Below are positions 22,536-30,915 of a stretch of DNA of 64,000 nt, one piece after another. The DNA comes from Fluviicola chungangensis (GTDB lineage Bacteria > Bacteroidota > Bacteroidia > Flavobacteriales_D > Crocinitomicaceae). Under the pieces are notes generated by a model that saw only the letters and a program-made list of their open reading frames with translations, was not told the origin of the DNA and ran no database searches. A program made the position numbers and the translations under genes. The stretch lies in assembly GCF_007558725.1 (NCBI RefSeq), contig NZ_VLPL01000003.1, positions 124,001 through 188,000 on the forward strand, written 5' to 3'. How positions within the stretch are numbered: position 1 is the stretch's first letter; every line of letters starts with the position of its first letter.

Positions 22536-24614
22536 ATGAAAGGAATCCTTTTACTCGTTGTTGCATTTACCTGTTGTTCGAATGCATTTTCCCAACAATT
22601 GCTTCATTGTGGAAGTGATGAAATGGAGCAAAAATTGTTTCACGAACATCCCGGATATCAAGAGGGATTTTTGAGATCAAAGAAAAAACTGGAATCATTT
22701 ACCAAACAATTCCAGGATAACCCAACCAAATCCGGAGCAACTTATATTATTCCGGTGGTATTTCACATCATTCATAACAATGGTCCCGAAAATATCACCG
22801 ATTCGCAGATTCATGATGCAATTGAACAAGTCAACCTGCAATACCGGAAACTGAACCCGGATACCAATCAGATTGTCTCCGCTTTTCAATCGATTGCGGC
22901 AGATGCAGGAATCGAAATTCGTTTGGCACAAATCGATCCGGATGGCAATTGTACTTCCGGAATTACACGGACGGTTTCAGTATTAACATATCCCGGAGAT
23001 CACCAGGTGAAAAGCCTGATCCATTGGCCACCAGAAAAATACCTGAATATTTATGTGTGTTTTGATGCTGCGGGATTAGCGGGTCATGCATTGATGCCAG
23101 CAGTTGCAGATACGATTCCCGAATGGGACGGAATCGTAATACGACACGATTATGTGGGAACGATCGGAACATCCGATTATTTCAAACGAACCGTTCTTTC
23201 GCATGAAATCGGTCATTATTTGAACTTGTATCACATCTGGGGAGGAAACAATGTCCCTGATTTCTATTATTTACCCGTCGGAGATGCTGGGAATTGCGCT
23301 TACGATGATGAGGTAACGGATACTCCGAATACGATCGGCTGGTCTTCCTGTAACTTGAATGCCACATCGTGCAGCGGATTGGACAATATTCAGAATTATA
23401 TGGATTATGCGTACTGCGCATTGATGTTTACCGAAGGACAAAAGATACGCATGCATGCAGCCTTGAATTCTTCCGTAGCACAACGAAATAATTTGTGGAC
23501 ACCTGCTAACCTTGCTGCGACAGGAACCGATGATCTGAACAATCAGCTTTGTGAGGCAAAGTTTGAAGCCAGTAAGCAAATTATTTGCCAGGGAGATTCG
23601 GTTTTATTCAAGGATGTTTCATCCCATGGCGTTACAAGCAGGTTATGGACTTTCGAAGCGGGTACTTTAAACGGATCTGCTTCGGATGATACGGCAATTG
23701 TGGTGTACAATCAAGTGGGAACTTATGATGTAACAATCCGTGTAAGCAATGGAATCGATACGCTTGAACTCACAGTGACCGATTATATTACGGTACTTCC
23801 TGCAAGTGGTTCGGATCATGGAATTACAGAAGGTTTCGAAAATGATCTGGCTGATTTTTCATCAAAATGGATGGTTCGGGAAGTTGGTCAACCGCATAAC
23901 TGGGAAATTGCCAGCATCGGTTTTCAAAGTGCTCAATCGACGATGATCAATAATTTTGAAGCAGGTCCTTACCAGGTATATGAGTTCTTTTCCGATCCGT
24001 TGGACTTATCCGGATTTACAAGTCTGGCGGTTGCGTTCGATTGGGCATATGCACAACGATTGGCCAGTGATGGAGATTTATTGCGTATTTTTATTTCCAA
24101 TGATTGCGGAGAAAACTGGCTGGTTAAAAAAACATATGTGGGAACAAACTCACTGAAATCTGTGAGTCAATTATGGACCACCCCGTTTGCTCCGGCAACA
24201 ATGAATGAATGGGCGAGTGATACGGTCCTGATTAATGGTGCAGCAAATTTTACCGACCACACACAGGTAAAATTCCGTTTTGAATCAAAAGGAGGGAACA
24301 ATTTCTTTTTGGACAATATTCGCATTGGGAAACTGAACGAGTTGGGATTGCATGAAGTGGGTTCTGAAGGGTTGATGGAGGTTTATCCCAATCCGGCAGA
24401 CAAGGAGGAGTTTGCTATATTGAAGTGGCGGGATCAACTGATACCCCAAAAAGTCCGGTTATTGGATGCACAAGGAAGAGTGGTGTTTGAAACGAGCAAC
24501 CTGGAAGATGTAAAGACCCTTTCGATTCCATTGGCAGGGTTGTGTTCGGGGTATTATTTTATCAAAGTTAGCGGAGCGAATGGAGAGCATTCTTTGCCTT
24601 TGGTATTGGAATAA
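22536..24614 (+). CDS. Secreted M43 family metalloprotease with PKD and T9SS tail
   Basis: A 692-residue exported protease. Signal peptide MKGILLLVVAFTCCSNAFSQ; the catalytic domain has the zinc site HEIGHYLNLYH (first His about residue 223), a pappalysin/cytophagalysin-type motif, then DTPNT and the Met-turn NYMDYAYCALMFTEGQ. A PKD-like domain follows (FEASKQIICQGDSVLFKDVS), then a beta-sandwich region (ITEGFENDLADFSSKW) and a type A sorting tail (VYPNPADKEEF, GLCSGYYFIKV). Such enzymes are released or displayed to digest extracellular protein. An in-frame ATG at 22443 lies upstream of the -7 box and is rejected. Confidence 0.92.
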   Translation: MKGILLLVVAFTCCSNAFSQQLLHCGSDEMEQKLFHEHPGYQEGFLRSKKKLESFTKQFQDNPTKSGATYIIPVVFHIIHNNGPENITDSQIHDAIEQVNLQYRKLNPDTNQIVSAFQSIAADAGIEIRLAQIDPDGNCTSGITRTVSVLTYPGDHQVKSLIHWPPEKYLNIYVCFDAAGLAGHALMPAVADTIPEWDGIVIRHDYVGTIGTSDYFKRTVLSHEIGHYLNLYHIWGGNNVPDFYYLPVGDAGNCAYDDEVTDTPNTIGWSSCNLNATSCSGLDNIQNYMDYAYCALMFTEGQKIRMHAALNSSVAQRNNLWTPANLAATGTDDLNNQLCEAKFEASKQIICQGDSVLFKDVSSHGVTSRLWTFEAGTLNGSASDDTAIVVYNQVGTYDVTIRVSNGIDTLELTVTDYITVLPASGSDHGITEGFENDLADFSSKWMVREVGQPHNWEIASIGFQSAQSTMINNFEAGPYQVYEFFSDPLDLSGFTSLAVAFDWAYAQRLASDGDLLRIFISNDCGENWLVKKTYVGTNSLKSVSQLWTTPFAPATMNEWASDTVLINGAANFTDHTQVKFRFESKGGNNFFLDNIRIGKLNELGLHEVGSEGLMEVYPNPADKEEFAILKWRDQLIPQKVRLLDAQGRVVFETSNLEDVKTLSIPLAGLCSGYYFIKVSGANGEHSLPLVLE

Positions 24615-24620
24615 AATTTT

Positions 24621-24661
24621 ATTACCCGGGTAAGTGGTGGATAATCTTACACTTATCCCCA
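24621..24661 (-). repeat. 41-nt conserved element, copy A
   Basis: Read on the minus strand it begins TGGGGATAA, continues GTGTAAGA, TTATCCACC, ACTTACC and ends with the palindrome TTACCCGGGTAA plus T. It matches copy B (61482-61522) at 39 of 41 positions. It lies seven bases after the protease stop and about 50 bases upstream of the rplU -33 box. Confidence 0.85.
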
Positions 24662-24707
24662 AACTGAAGAAAATGTCCTTTACTTAAAGAAAAATAGTTG
24701 TACTGCA

Positions 24708-24736
24708 TTGATTGTTGAAAAACTTTGCTATCTTTG
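24708..24736 (+). promoter_or_regulatory. rplU-rpmA promoter
   Basis: TTG (24708-24710), 18-base spacer, TATCTTTG (24729-24736), 30 bases before the rplU ATG. Confidence 0.6.
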
Positions 24737-24766
24737 CCCTCCAAATTAAATTTTAAAACATCTGTT

Positions 24767-25078
24767 ATGTACGCAATAGTAGAAATAGCAGGGCAGCAAT
24801 TTAAAGTGCAAAAAGACCAAAAAATCTTTGTACACCGTTTAGACGCTGAAGCAGGATCAAAAGTAGAATTTGATCGTGTTTTATTGGTAGACAACGGAGG
24901 AAAAGTGAATATTGGCGCCCCGGCTATCGCAGGAGCAAAAGTTACTGCTCAAGTGAATGATCACGTTAAAGGTGATACAGTTATCATTTTCCGCAAAAAA
25001 CGCAGAAAAGGATATGTGAAAAGAAACGGACACCGTCAGTCTTTTACACAAATTACAATTACAGATATTAAAGGGTAA
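24767..25078 (+). CDS. rplU: 50S ribosomal protein L21
   Basis: A 103-residue ribosomal protein. [18 protein letters not shown] and [17 protein letters not shown] with the final [10 protein letters not shown] match L21 throughout. It binds 23S rRNA in the large subunit. An in-frame ATG at 24725 overlaps the promoter and is rejected. It is followed 37 bases later by rpmA, the usual pairing. Confidence 0.98.
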   Translation: MYAIVEIAGQQFKVQKDQKIFVHRLDAEAGSKVEFDRVLLVDNGGKVNIGAPAIAGAKVTAQVNDHVKGDTVIIFRKKRRKGYVKRNGHRQSFTQITITDIKG

Positions 25079-25115
25079 TTCTTCGTCGCGATTAGACGAA
25101 TAAAAATTAGAAAAC

Positions 25116-25385
25116 ATGGCACACAAAAAAGGAGTCGGTAGTTCCAAAAACGGTCGCGAATCTCATAGCAAACGTTTAGGAGTGAAAATTTTCGGTGGAC
25201 AAATGGCAATCGCAGGGAATATTATTATTCGCCAACGCGGAACTGCACACCACCCAGGAGAAAATGTGGGAATTGGAAAAGACCACACATTATACGCATT
25301 GACTGACGGAACTGTTGAGTTCCGTAAAAAAAGAGATAATCGTTCGTTTGTATCGGTAGTTCCATTTGAAACTGCGGAGGCTTAA
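25116..25385 (+). CDS. rpmA: 50S ribosomal protein L27
   Basis: An 89-residue protein. [20 protein letters not shown] is the standard Gram-negative L27 N-terminus, without the cleaved leader of Firmicutes; this tail reaches the peptidyl-transferase centre. [18 protein letters not shown] and [11 protein letters not shown] follow. Co-transcribed with rplU; the pair ends at a clear terminator. No obgE gene follows, unlike in many bacteria. Confidence 0.98.
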   Translation: MAHKKGVGSSKNGRESHSKRLGVKIFGGQMAIAGNIIIRQRGTAHHPGENVGIGKDHTLYALTDGTVEFRKKRDNRSFVSVVPFETAEA

Positions 25386-25407
25386 TCGAATAATATAGAT
25401 TTTTGAT

Positions 25408-25447
25408 AAAGGCGAGTTCCGACAGTTTCGGGATTCGCCTTTTTTTA
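25408..25447 (+). terminator. Rho-independent terminator of rplU-rpmA
   Basis: aaaggcga (25408-25415) pairs with tcgccttt (25435-25442), followed by continuing T residues to 25446. Confidence 0.8.
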
Positions 25448-25503
25448 TTTTAAATTTACCAATTTTGTACCCGACAACAATCGGGAAACTAATTCAATTC
25501 ATT

Positions 25504-26775
25504 ATGTTAGAAATGACTAAAATTCGCGCTGAACGTGATGAGATCATCACTGCACTGAGGAAGCGCAACATCGATGTAACAGAGATTATTGATGCCATTA
25601 TTGCGAAAGACCAGCAATGGCGTTCAGCAAAAACATCCATGGAATCTATTGCATCCGAATTGAATAAGATGGCAAAAGAAATCGGTGAATTTTTCAAAAG
25701 CGGGAAAACCGCGGAAGCAGAAGCTGCAAAAACCAAAACTGCGGATTTGAAACAAGAAGAGAGCCAGCTAAAAGGGCAGGTAGATGCACTTGAAAATGAA
25801 ATCACGCAATTGCTTTACCAAATTCCGAATGTTCCGAATGCTTTAGTGGTTGCAGGAAAAAATGAAGAAGATAATGAAACGGTGGAAGTTGTAGGTGAGC
25901 CGGCTGTTTTACATAAGAATGCACTTCCGCATTGGGAATTGACCAAAAAATTTGATTTGATCGATTTTGAACTGGGAGTGAAAATCACTGGGGCAGGATT
26001 CCCTGTTTACAAAGGGAAAGGAGCAAAATTGCAACGTGCATTGATCCAGTTCTTTTTGGACGAGGCAGAAAAGGCGGGTTACGAAGAATTCATTGTTCCT
26101 CACGTCGTGAATGAAGCCAGTGCCTATGGTACAGGACAACTTCCGGACAAAGAAGGGCAAATGTATCACATGCCGGTGGATGATCTGTATATGATCCCTA
26201 CGGCTGAAGTTCCGCTTACAAATATTTACCGCGATGTGGTGCTTCCGGACGAGAATTTCTCCATTAAAATGACGGGTTACACGCCGTGTTTCCGTCGTGA
26301 AGCCGGAAGTTACGGAGCGCATGTTCGCGGTTTGAACCGCTTGCATCAGTTTGATAAGGTGGAAATTGTTCGCATTGAACATCCGAAAAATACAGACCGT
26401 GCTTTAACTGAAATGGTGAATCATGTGAAGGGATTATTGGAGAAATTGGGATTGCATTACCGAATTCTGCGTTTGTGTGGAGGAGATACCGGTTTTGCTT
26501 CTGCCATGACCTATGATTTTGAAGTATTCTCGGCAGCGCAGGAGAAATGGCTGGAAGTCAGTTCTTGTTCCCGCTTTGATACGTTCCAGGCAAACCGCCT
26601 GAAATTGCGTTTCAAAGGAAGCGACAAAAAGAATTACCTCGCACATACTCTAAATGGTTCAGCTCTTGCTCTTCCGAGAATCATGGCGTCTATTATGGAA
26701 AATTACCAGACACTGGACGGTATTGAAATTCCAGAGGTGCTGCATAAGTACACTGGGTTCACAAGAATAGATTAA
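25504..26775 (+). CDS. serS: Serine--tRNA ligase
   Basis: A 423-residue class II synthetase charging tRNA-Ser. The N-terminal two-helix coiled coil (about residues 1-110, KIRAERDEIITALRKRN onwards), which grips the tRNA long arm, precedes the catalytic core. Motif 2 is TGYTPCFRREAGSYGAHVRG and motif 3 the C-terminal NGSALALPRIMASIMENYQ. HPTAEVPLTN-like MIPTAEVPLTNIYRD is the serine/ATP loop. A GTG- or ATG-extended start at 25465 adds unmatched residues and is rejected. Single gene with its own terminator. Confidence 0.97.
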   Translation: MLEMTKIRAERDEIITALRKRNIDVTEIIDAIIAKDQQWRSAKTSMESIASELNKMAKEIGEFFKSGKTAEAEAAKTKTADLKQEESQLKGQVDALENEITQLLYQIPNVPNALVVAGKNEEDNETVEVVGEPAVLHKNALPHWELTKKFDLIDFELGVKITGAGFPVYKGKGAKLQRALIQFFLDEAEKAGYEEFIVPHVVNEASAYGTGQLPDKEGQMYHMPVDDLYMIPTAEVPLTNIYRDVVLPDENFSIKMTGYTPCFRREAGSYGAHVRGLNRLHQFDKVEIVRIEHPKNTDRALTEMVNHVKGLLEKLGLHYRILRLCGGDTGFASAMTYDFEVFSAAQEKWLEVSSCSRFDTFQANRLKLRFKGSDKKNYLAHTLNGSALALPRIMASIMENYQTLDGIEIPEVLHKYTGFTRID

Positions 26776-27085
26776 CAGGAATCAATACAAAATCAGTTGA
26801 ATCGCACGGTAAGCTTATCGTGCGATTTTTTTATTGACTATTTTAGAGAAGGGCTATGTTAAATATTCATTTATACCGGTGAAATATTCATACAAACAGT
26901 TAATTGACACAACAATTATTTTGTATTTTAAAGACATTTTAGTCGAATTTCGAGGTCAAATTCCTGTTATGAAAAGACCAATCGTAATTTTCTATAGATT
27001 AAGGCAATTCAGCAGTCTTTTTTTGCCAGGTTAGACGCTTCAATTTTTTTTGCGTCATTGAGGTGTTGAGTTTAATAACTGTATT
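26776..27085. other. Intergenic region between serS and the giant surface protein
   Basis: Holds the serS terminator, a small gacgc/gcgtc hairpin near 27034-27056 and AT-rich sequence expected to contain the promoter of the next gene. A possible 66-codon frame (26834-27034) lacks a signal, family features or a good composition and is not called. Nothing else is seen. Confidence 0.5.
26800..26832 (+). terminator. Rho-independent terminator of serS
   Basis: aatcgcacg (26800-26808) pairs with cgtgcgatt (26819-26827); the ten-base loop can itself pair partly (gtaagcttat). Seven T follow. Confidence 0.85.
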
Positions 27086-30000
27086 ATGAAGACTAAAGTG
27101 CCACTCCTTCGTGTGCTGAACTGGTTGTTTGGCGCATGTATTTTTGTCCCCCTAATTTCCAATGCGCAGTATTGCGATTCCATAACACCGACATTTAATG
27201 TCGATTTATCGGCAAGTCCGTATATGACCTGGTTGAGTCCAAGTACGGATCGGGATGGGTTTTGTTGCGGAGCTTCAGCTCCGGATAAATGCCTGGAATT
27301 TGTGATCACATTGAATCCGAATTCTGCAGCCGTAATATTCAATATTGCTTCGGGGGCAGTTCCACCGGGAGCACTCTTCTACCAGATCGATTGCGGAACA
27401 CCTACACCGGTTGGTTCCCCGATCTGTTTATACGGAACCGGTCCGTTTCATCTTACATTTTGTAAACCGGGAAATAATATTAATACCTTTTCCATTGAAA
27501 CCATTCCAAACCCGATATTTGGCCCGAACCTGACATTGGGAGATGGTTGTTCGGATGAATTATGGGTACAATTTTACGATGAAACAACCATTACATGGAA
27601 CAGTATCAATCCGGGAGGATTTGGATCACAAAACGGATTGCTTTCGTGTACAGCAGCTTGCGATACGGTTTTGGCAATAAATAATTCACTGGCCCCTCCG
27701 GTTGTTGATTACCTGGTTTGTGGGATGGCAGCAAACGGTTGTACTACCGAACCAATCTGTGATACGATGACAGTTGTTTTTGCCACCCCGTTAACGGCAA
27801 CCATTTTGGCTCCCGATACAGTGTTATGCCCAAATGAATTAACCATTCCTGCAACAGCTCAAGCGACTGGAGGAACACCTCCATATGCTTATTTGTGGTC
27901 TAACGGTACAAATACAGCTACCGCTGATTTGACAGCCGGAACACATACAGTAAGCATTACTGATGCAACGAACTGTGTTATTCGTCAAGCTACCGTGAAC
28001 GTAACACAGCTAGCTGTTCCTGTTGTTGATGCAGGAGCGAATATAGATGTCTGTTTGAATTATGTCGGGGCAATTACATTAACAGCTACAGCTTCCAATA
28101 CGCAGGGAGTTTTATGGTCAGGAGGTTCGGGAACTTTTTCACCGAGTGATACCTCATTGGTAGTAGATTATTTACCTGGTGCCGGAGAGTTTAGTACAGG
28201 AGCTATCCAAATACAAGTGGAAACCGTGAATAATACCGGATGTCCGGAGGTTTCGGACAGTACTCAAATAGCGTTCAATCCTGTATTGGAATCGGTTTTG
28301 ATAGAAACCCAGGATGTTTCTTGTTTTGGAATGACCAACGGAACAGCGTTGGTAACTATGACCGGATCGACCGGACCATATTCATTTGCCTTTGACGGTG
28401 GAGCTTACAATGCTTCCAATTCAGTCTTAAACTTAGCACCGGGACAACACACGGTCAGTATCTTAAATACCATTGGCTGTGATACACTTCTTTCATTCGT
28501 AATTAATGAGCCGCCTTTGCTGCAGGTGAGTGAAGTAAGCAGAACCAATGTGTCTTGTTTCGGAGGCACTGACGGATCACTTAGTGTACAGGGGATAGGA
28601 GGTTATGGGACTTATTCGTATAGCTGGAATACCAATCCTGTTCAGAATACAGAAACAGCAGTTAGTTTAAGCGCTGGAAATTATATGGTAACCCTTACGG
28701 ACCAAAATGGATGTACGAGCAATTTGAACTTGATTGTCACCGAACCTCTGCCTTTGGCAAATAATTTCACTATTGTTCAGCCAAGTTGTAACGGATTTAA
28801 TGATGGAAGCATCCTGGCTTCCGTTTCAGGTGGAACGACTCCATACGGATACAATTGGAATACAGGCGGGACGGGAACATCCATTACCGGATTGGTTTCG
28901 GGAAATTACTCCGTACTAATTACAGACTCGAATGGCTGTACCTTGAATCTGAATACCTTCGTATCTCAACCAACTCCTTTAGCAATGACAATTTCACCGG
29001 ATACAACGATTTGTCCGGGAAGTCCCATAACTCTTGAAGCACAGGTTAATGGGGGTACCGGGGCTTACACATTTGATTGGACACCGCAGACCGGAACTAC
29101 CAATCAATTAATTGTTTCACCACTTACTCAAACTACATATGCCTGTAATATAACTGACGCGAACGGATGTGTAATCGGATCTTCTACAAGTATTTCCATG
29201 ATTTCGTTAAATCCTGCGGATATCTACGCAAGTATTTCTGAATCAGTTATTTGTTTGGGAGAAGAGGTAGTGATAACTGGAGCTTATACCGGTTCCGATC
29301 AAACGGTTGTACTTTCCTGGACACATTGCACTTCCTGCCCGATTACCCAGAACATTATACCGGGAGCGACAACCACTTATACTATTTTGGCAGTAAATCA
29401 GTGTAACCAACAAATTACTTCGGACGTAACGGTAGTGGTTTCTGAACCGCCGATTGTGAATCTAAATCCGGACTTGGGGACTTATTGCCAGGGAGAATAT
29501 TTTTCCGTTTCGAATTCAGGCACGAATGACCCTTCATGGATTTACACCTGGGTTTTTGAGGATGGAAGTATTTCTCATGACATGATAGCGGTGCATGTAT
29601 TCAATTCTCCCGGTCAATTTGATGTTAATTTGACGATTGTCAATCAGTATGGCTGTCAAAGTGTTGCAGCTGCAAGTGGCACGGTAACGGTTAATCCACG
29701 TGCCGTTGCTTCGTTCACAGCAGATAAAACTGAAGTTACAACGATTGATCCTGAACTTCATTTCACCAACACGTCTCAGAATGCTTCGGAATATGAATGG
29801 CATTTCGGAGACGACGATATGAGTTACGTGACGAATCCGACTCACAGTTATGATACCTATGGTGAATTTGAGGTTACTCTGAATGCAAATAATCAATACA
29901 ATTGTCCGGATCAGGCTCGTTTGGCCGTAACCGTAAAACCGTCTTTCGAACTCTTTGTACCGAATGCATTTACACCTGATGGTGATGAATACAACAATAC

Positions 30001-30229
30001 ATTTATGGCAACGGGATATGGTATTTTGGAGAATGATTTTACAATGGAAATTTATAATCGCTGGGGAGAGTTGATCTTTGAATCCCATAACATGCAAATT
30101 GGCTGGGATGGTTCGTATGGAGCAGGGACAGAACGCGTTCAGGACGGAACATACACGTGGGTGATCCGTTTCAAAGATTTGACAAACACCCTGCATGAGA
30201 GAAACGGGCATTTGAGTTTATTGCGTTAA
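27086..30229 (+). CDS. Giant SprB-repeat / PKD surface protein with type B T9SS C-terminus
   Basis: A 1047-residue exported protein: signal segment (LLRVLNWLFGACIFVPLISNA, QY), a cysteine-rich N-terminal part of about 210 residues, then an SprB-like repeat near 235-310 and three consecutive ones at about 410-630, each with SCFGxTDGS, PYxYxW, GNYxVxxTDxNGC elements. Ig-like stretches and two PKD domains (about 790-960; YTWVFEDGS, YEWHFGDDDMSY) follow. The last 90 residues are the gliding-motility C-terminal domain: FVPNAFTPDGDEYNNTF, YNRWGELIFES, GWDGSYG, DGTYTWVIRFKD. Such proteins are type IX secreted adhesins; SprB itself is the mobile gliding adhesin. No PorP/SprF partner gene adjoins it here. 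Confidence 0.92.
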   Translation: MKTKVPLLRVLNWLFGACIFVPLISNAQYCDSITPTFNVDLSASPYMTWLSPSTDRDGFCCGASAPDKCLEFVITLNPNSAAVIFNIASGAVPPGALFYQIDCGTPTPVGSPICLYGTGPFHLTFCKPGNNINTFSIETIPNPIFGPNLTLGDGCSDELWVQFYDETTITWNSINPGGFGSQNGLLSCTAACDTVLAINNSLAPPVVDYLVCGMAANGCTTEPICDTMTVVFATPLTATILAPDTVLCPNELTIPATAQATGGTPPYAYLWSNGTNTATADLTAGTHTVSITDATNCVIRQATVNVTQLAVPVVDAGANIDVCLNYVGAITLTATASNTQGVLWSGGSGTFSPSDTSLVVDYLPGAGEFSTGAIQIQVETVNNTGCPEVSDSTQIAFNPVLESVLIETQDVSCFGMTNGTALVTMTGSTGPYSFAFDGGAYNASNSVLNLAPGQHTVSILNTIGCDTLLSFVINEPPLLQVSEVSRTNVSCFGGTDGSLSVQGIGGYGTYSYSWNTNPVQNTETAVSLSAGNYMVTLTDQNGCTSNLNLIVTEPLPLANNFTIVQPSCNGFNDGSILASVSGGTTPYGYNWNTGGTGTSITGLVSGNYSVLITDSNGCTLNLNTFVSQPTPLAMTISPDTTICPGSPITLEAQVNGGTGAYTFDWTPQTGTTNQLIVSPLTQTTYACNITDANGCVIGSSTSISMISLNPADIYASISESVICLGEEVVITGAYTGSDQTVVLSWTHCTSCPITQNIIPGATTTYTILAVNQCNQQITSDVTVVVSEPPIVNLNPDLGTYCQGEYFSVSNSGTNDPSWIYTWVFEDGSISHDMIAVHVFNSPGQFDVNLTIVNQYGCQSVAAASGTVTVNPRAVASFTADKTEVTTIDPELHFTNTSQNASEYEWHFGDDDMSYVTNPTHSYDTYGEFEVTLNANNQYNCPDQARLAVTVKPSFELFVPNAFTPDGDEYNNTFMATGYGILENDFTMEIYNRWGELIFESHNMQIGWDGSYGAGTERVQDGTYTWVIRFKDLTNTLHERNGHLSLLR

Positions 30230-30235
30230 TCGAAT

Positions 30236-30261
30236 CCCTTCGGTTTACCGGAGGGCTTTTT
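30236..30261 (+). terminator. Rho-independent terminator
   Basis: Eight-base stem ccctTcgg / ccgGaggg (one G-T pair) with a ttta loop and five T. Confidence 0.75.
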
Positions 30262-30275
30262 GTTATTCCATACTT

Positions 30276-30345
30276 TTTTACCGCAAAGAGAAAGCGCGCG
30301 AAGTTTATCTTCATTCTTTGCGTTCTTCCATTCGTTGCGGTAAAA
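30276..30345. repeat. ccgcaaag/ctttgcg repeat, copy 2
   Basis: ttttaccgcaa (30276-30286) and its exact complement ttgcggtaaaa (30335-30345) enclose agaaagcgcg and ctttgcgttctt. It resembles the copy at 6790-6857. Confidence 0.55.
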
Positions 30346-30380
30346 TTTAAAACCTGGATCATTTTGTTTAATTTAGTCTC

Positions 30381-30908
30381 ATGCTAAGAATCATGTCTTT
30401 TTTCTTACTACTTGGAATTGTCACTTCCTGCGAAAGCAAACTGGGTAAGTTTGAAGAGGATGTGCTCTTTGCCAAATCCACCAATGATTCCGTACAGGTT
30501 TTGCTGCAGCAATTGGATACCAACCAGGTCTTGAAACTGCGGGGAAAATCAAAAAAAATGCTCTTGAATTTCAATATTGAACTGGGAAATGATACACTCG
30601 ACATCGCAACGGCAAGAGAGATTGACGGATTTATCCAAGCCTATCGAGCAACAGATTTTTTCACCACTGAAATAAAACAACTGCGCTTGGCACAGCAGGA
30701 TCAGCGGGAGCGCCTTCAAAAATTACAATCAGACATTGAAAATGCGGCCGGAGATCGCTCAACCTATTATGAACACGTGCAATTTGAGCGAAAGGAAGCG
30801 GAGCAGATCCGTTCGCACAGTTTGATCCTCGAGAAACAATTTATGGATTTTAAACAATCTTACGAGCAATTTAAACCTACATTTGAGCGTTTTAAAGCGG
30901 TACACTAA
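30381..30908 (+). CDS. Lipoprotein with coiled-coil tail, unknown
   Basis: A 175-residue protein with a hydrophobic N-terminus and lipobox-like IVTSC (Cys at residue 17), so a periplasmic lipid anchor is likely. The C-terminal half is a long charged helix (KQLRLAQQDQRERLQKLQSD, ERKEAEQIRSHSLILEKQF). A start at ATG 30393 also gives a good signal. It lies seven bases upstream of the TPR gene, so they are probably one operon. Family not recognised. Confidence 0.75.
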   Translation: MLRIMSFFLLLGIVTSCESKLGKFEEDVLFAKSTNDSVQVLLQQLDTNQVLKLRGKSKKMLLNFNIELGNDTLDIATAREIDGFIQAYRATDFFTTEIKQLRLAQQDQRERLQKLQSDIENAAGDRSTYYEHVQFERKEAEQIRSHSLILEKQFMDFKQSYEQFKPTFERFKAVH

Positions 30909-30915
30909 ATAAATC

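Noticed and set aside
26834-27034. 66-codon open frame between serS and the giant surface protein
   Set aside because: No signal peptide, family pattern or start signal; AT-rich intergenic composition.
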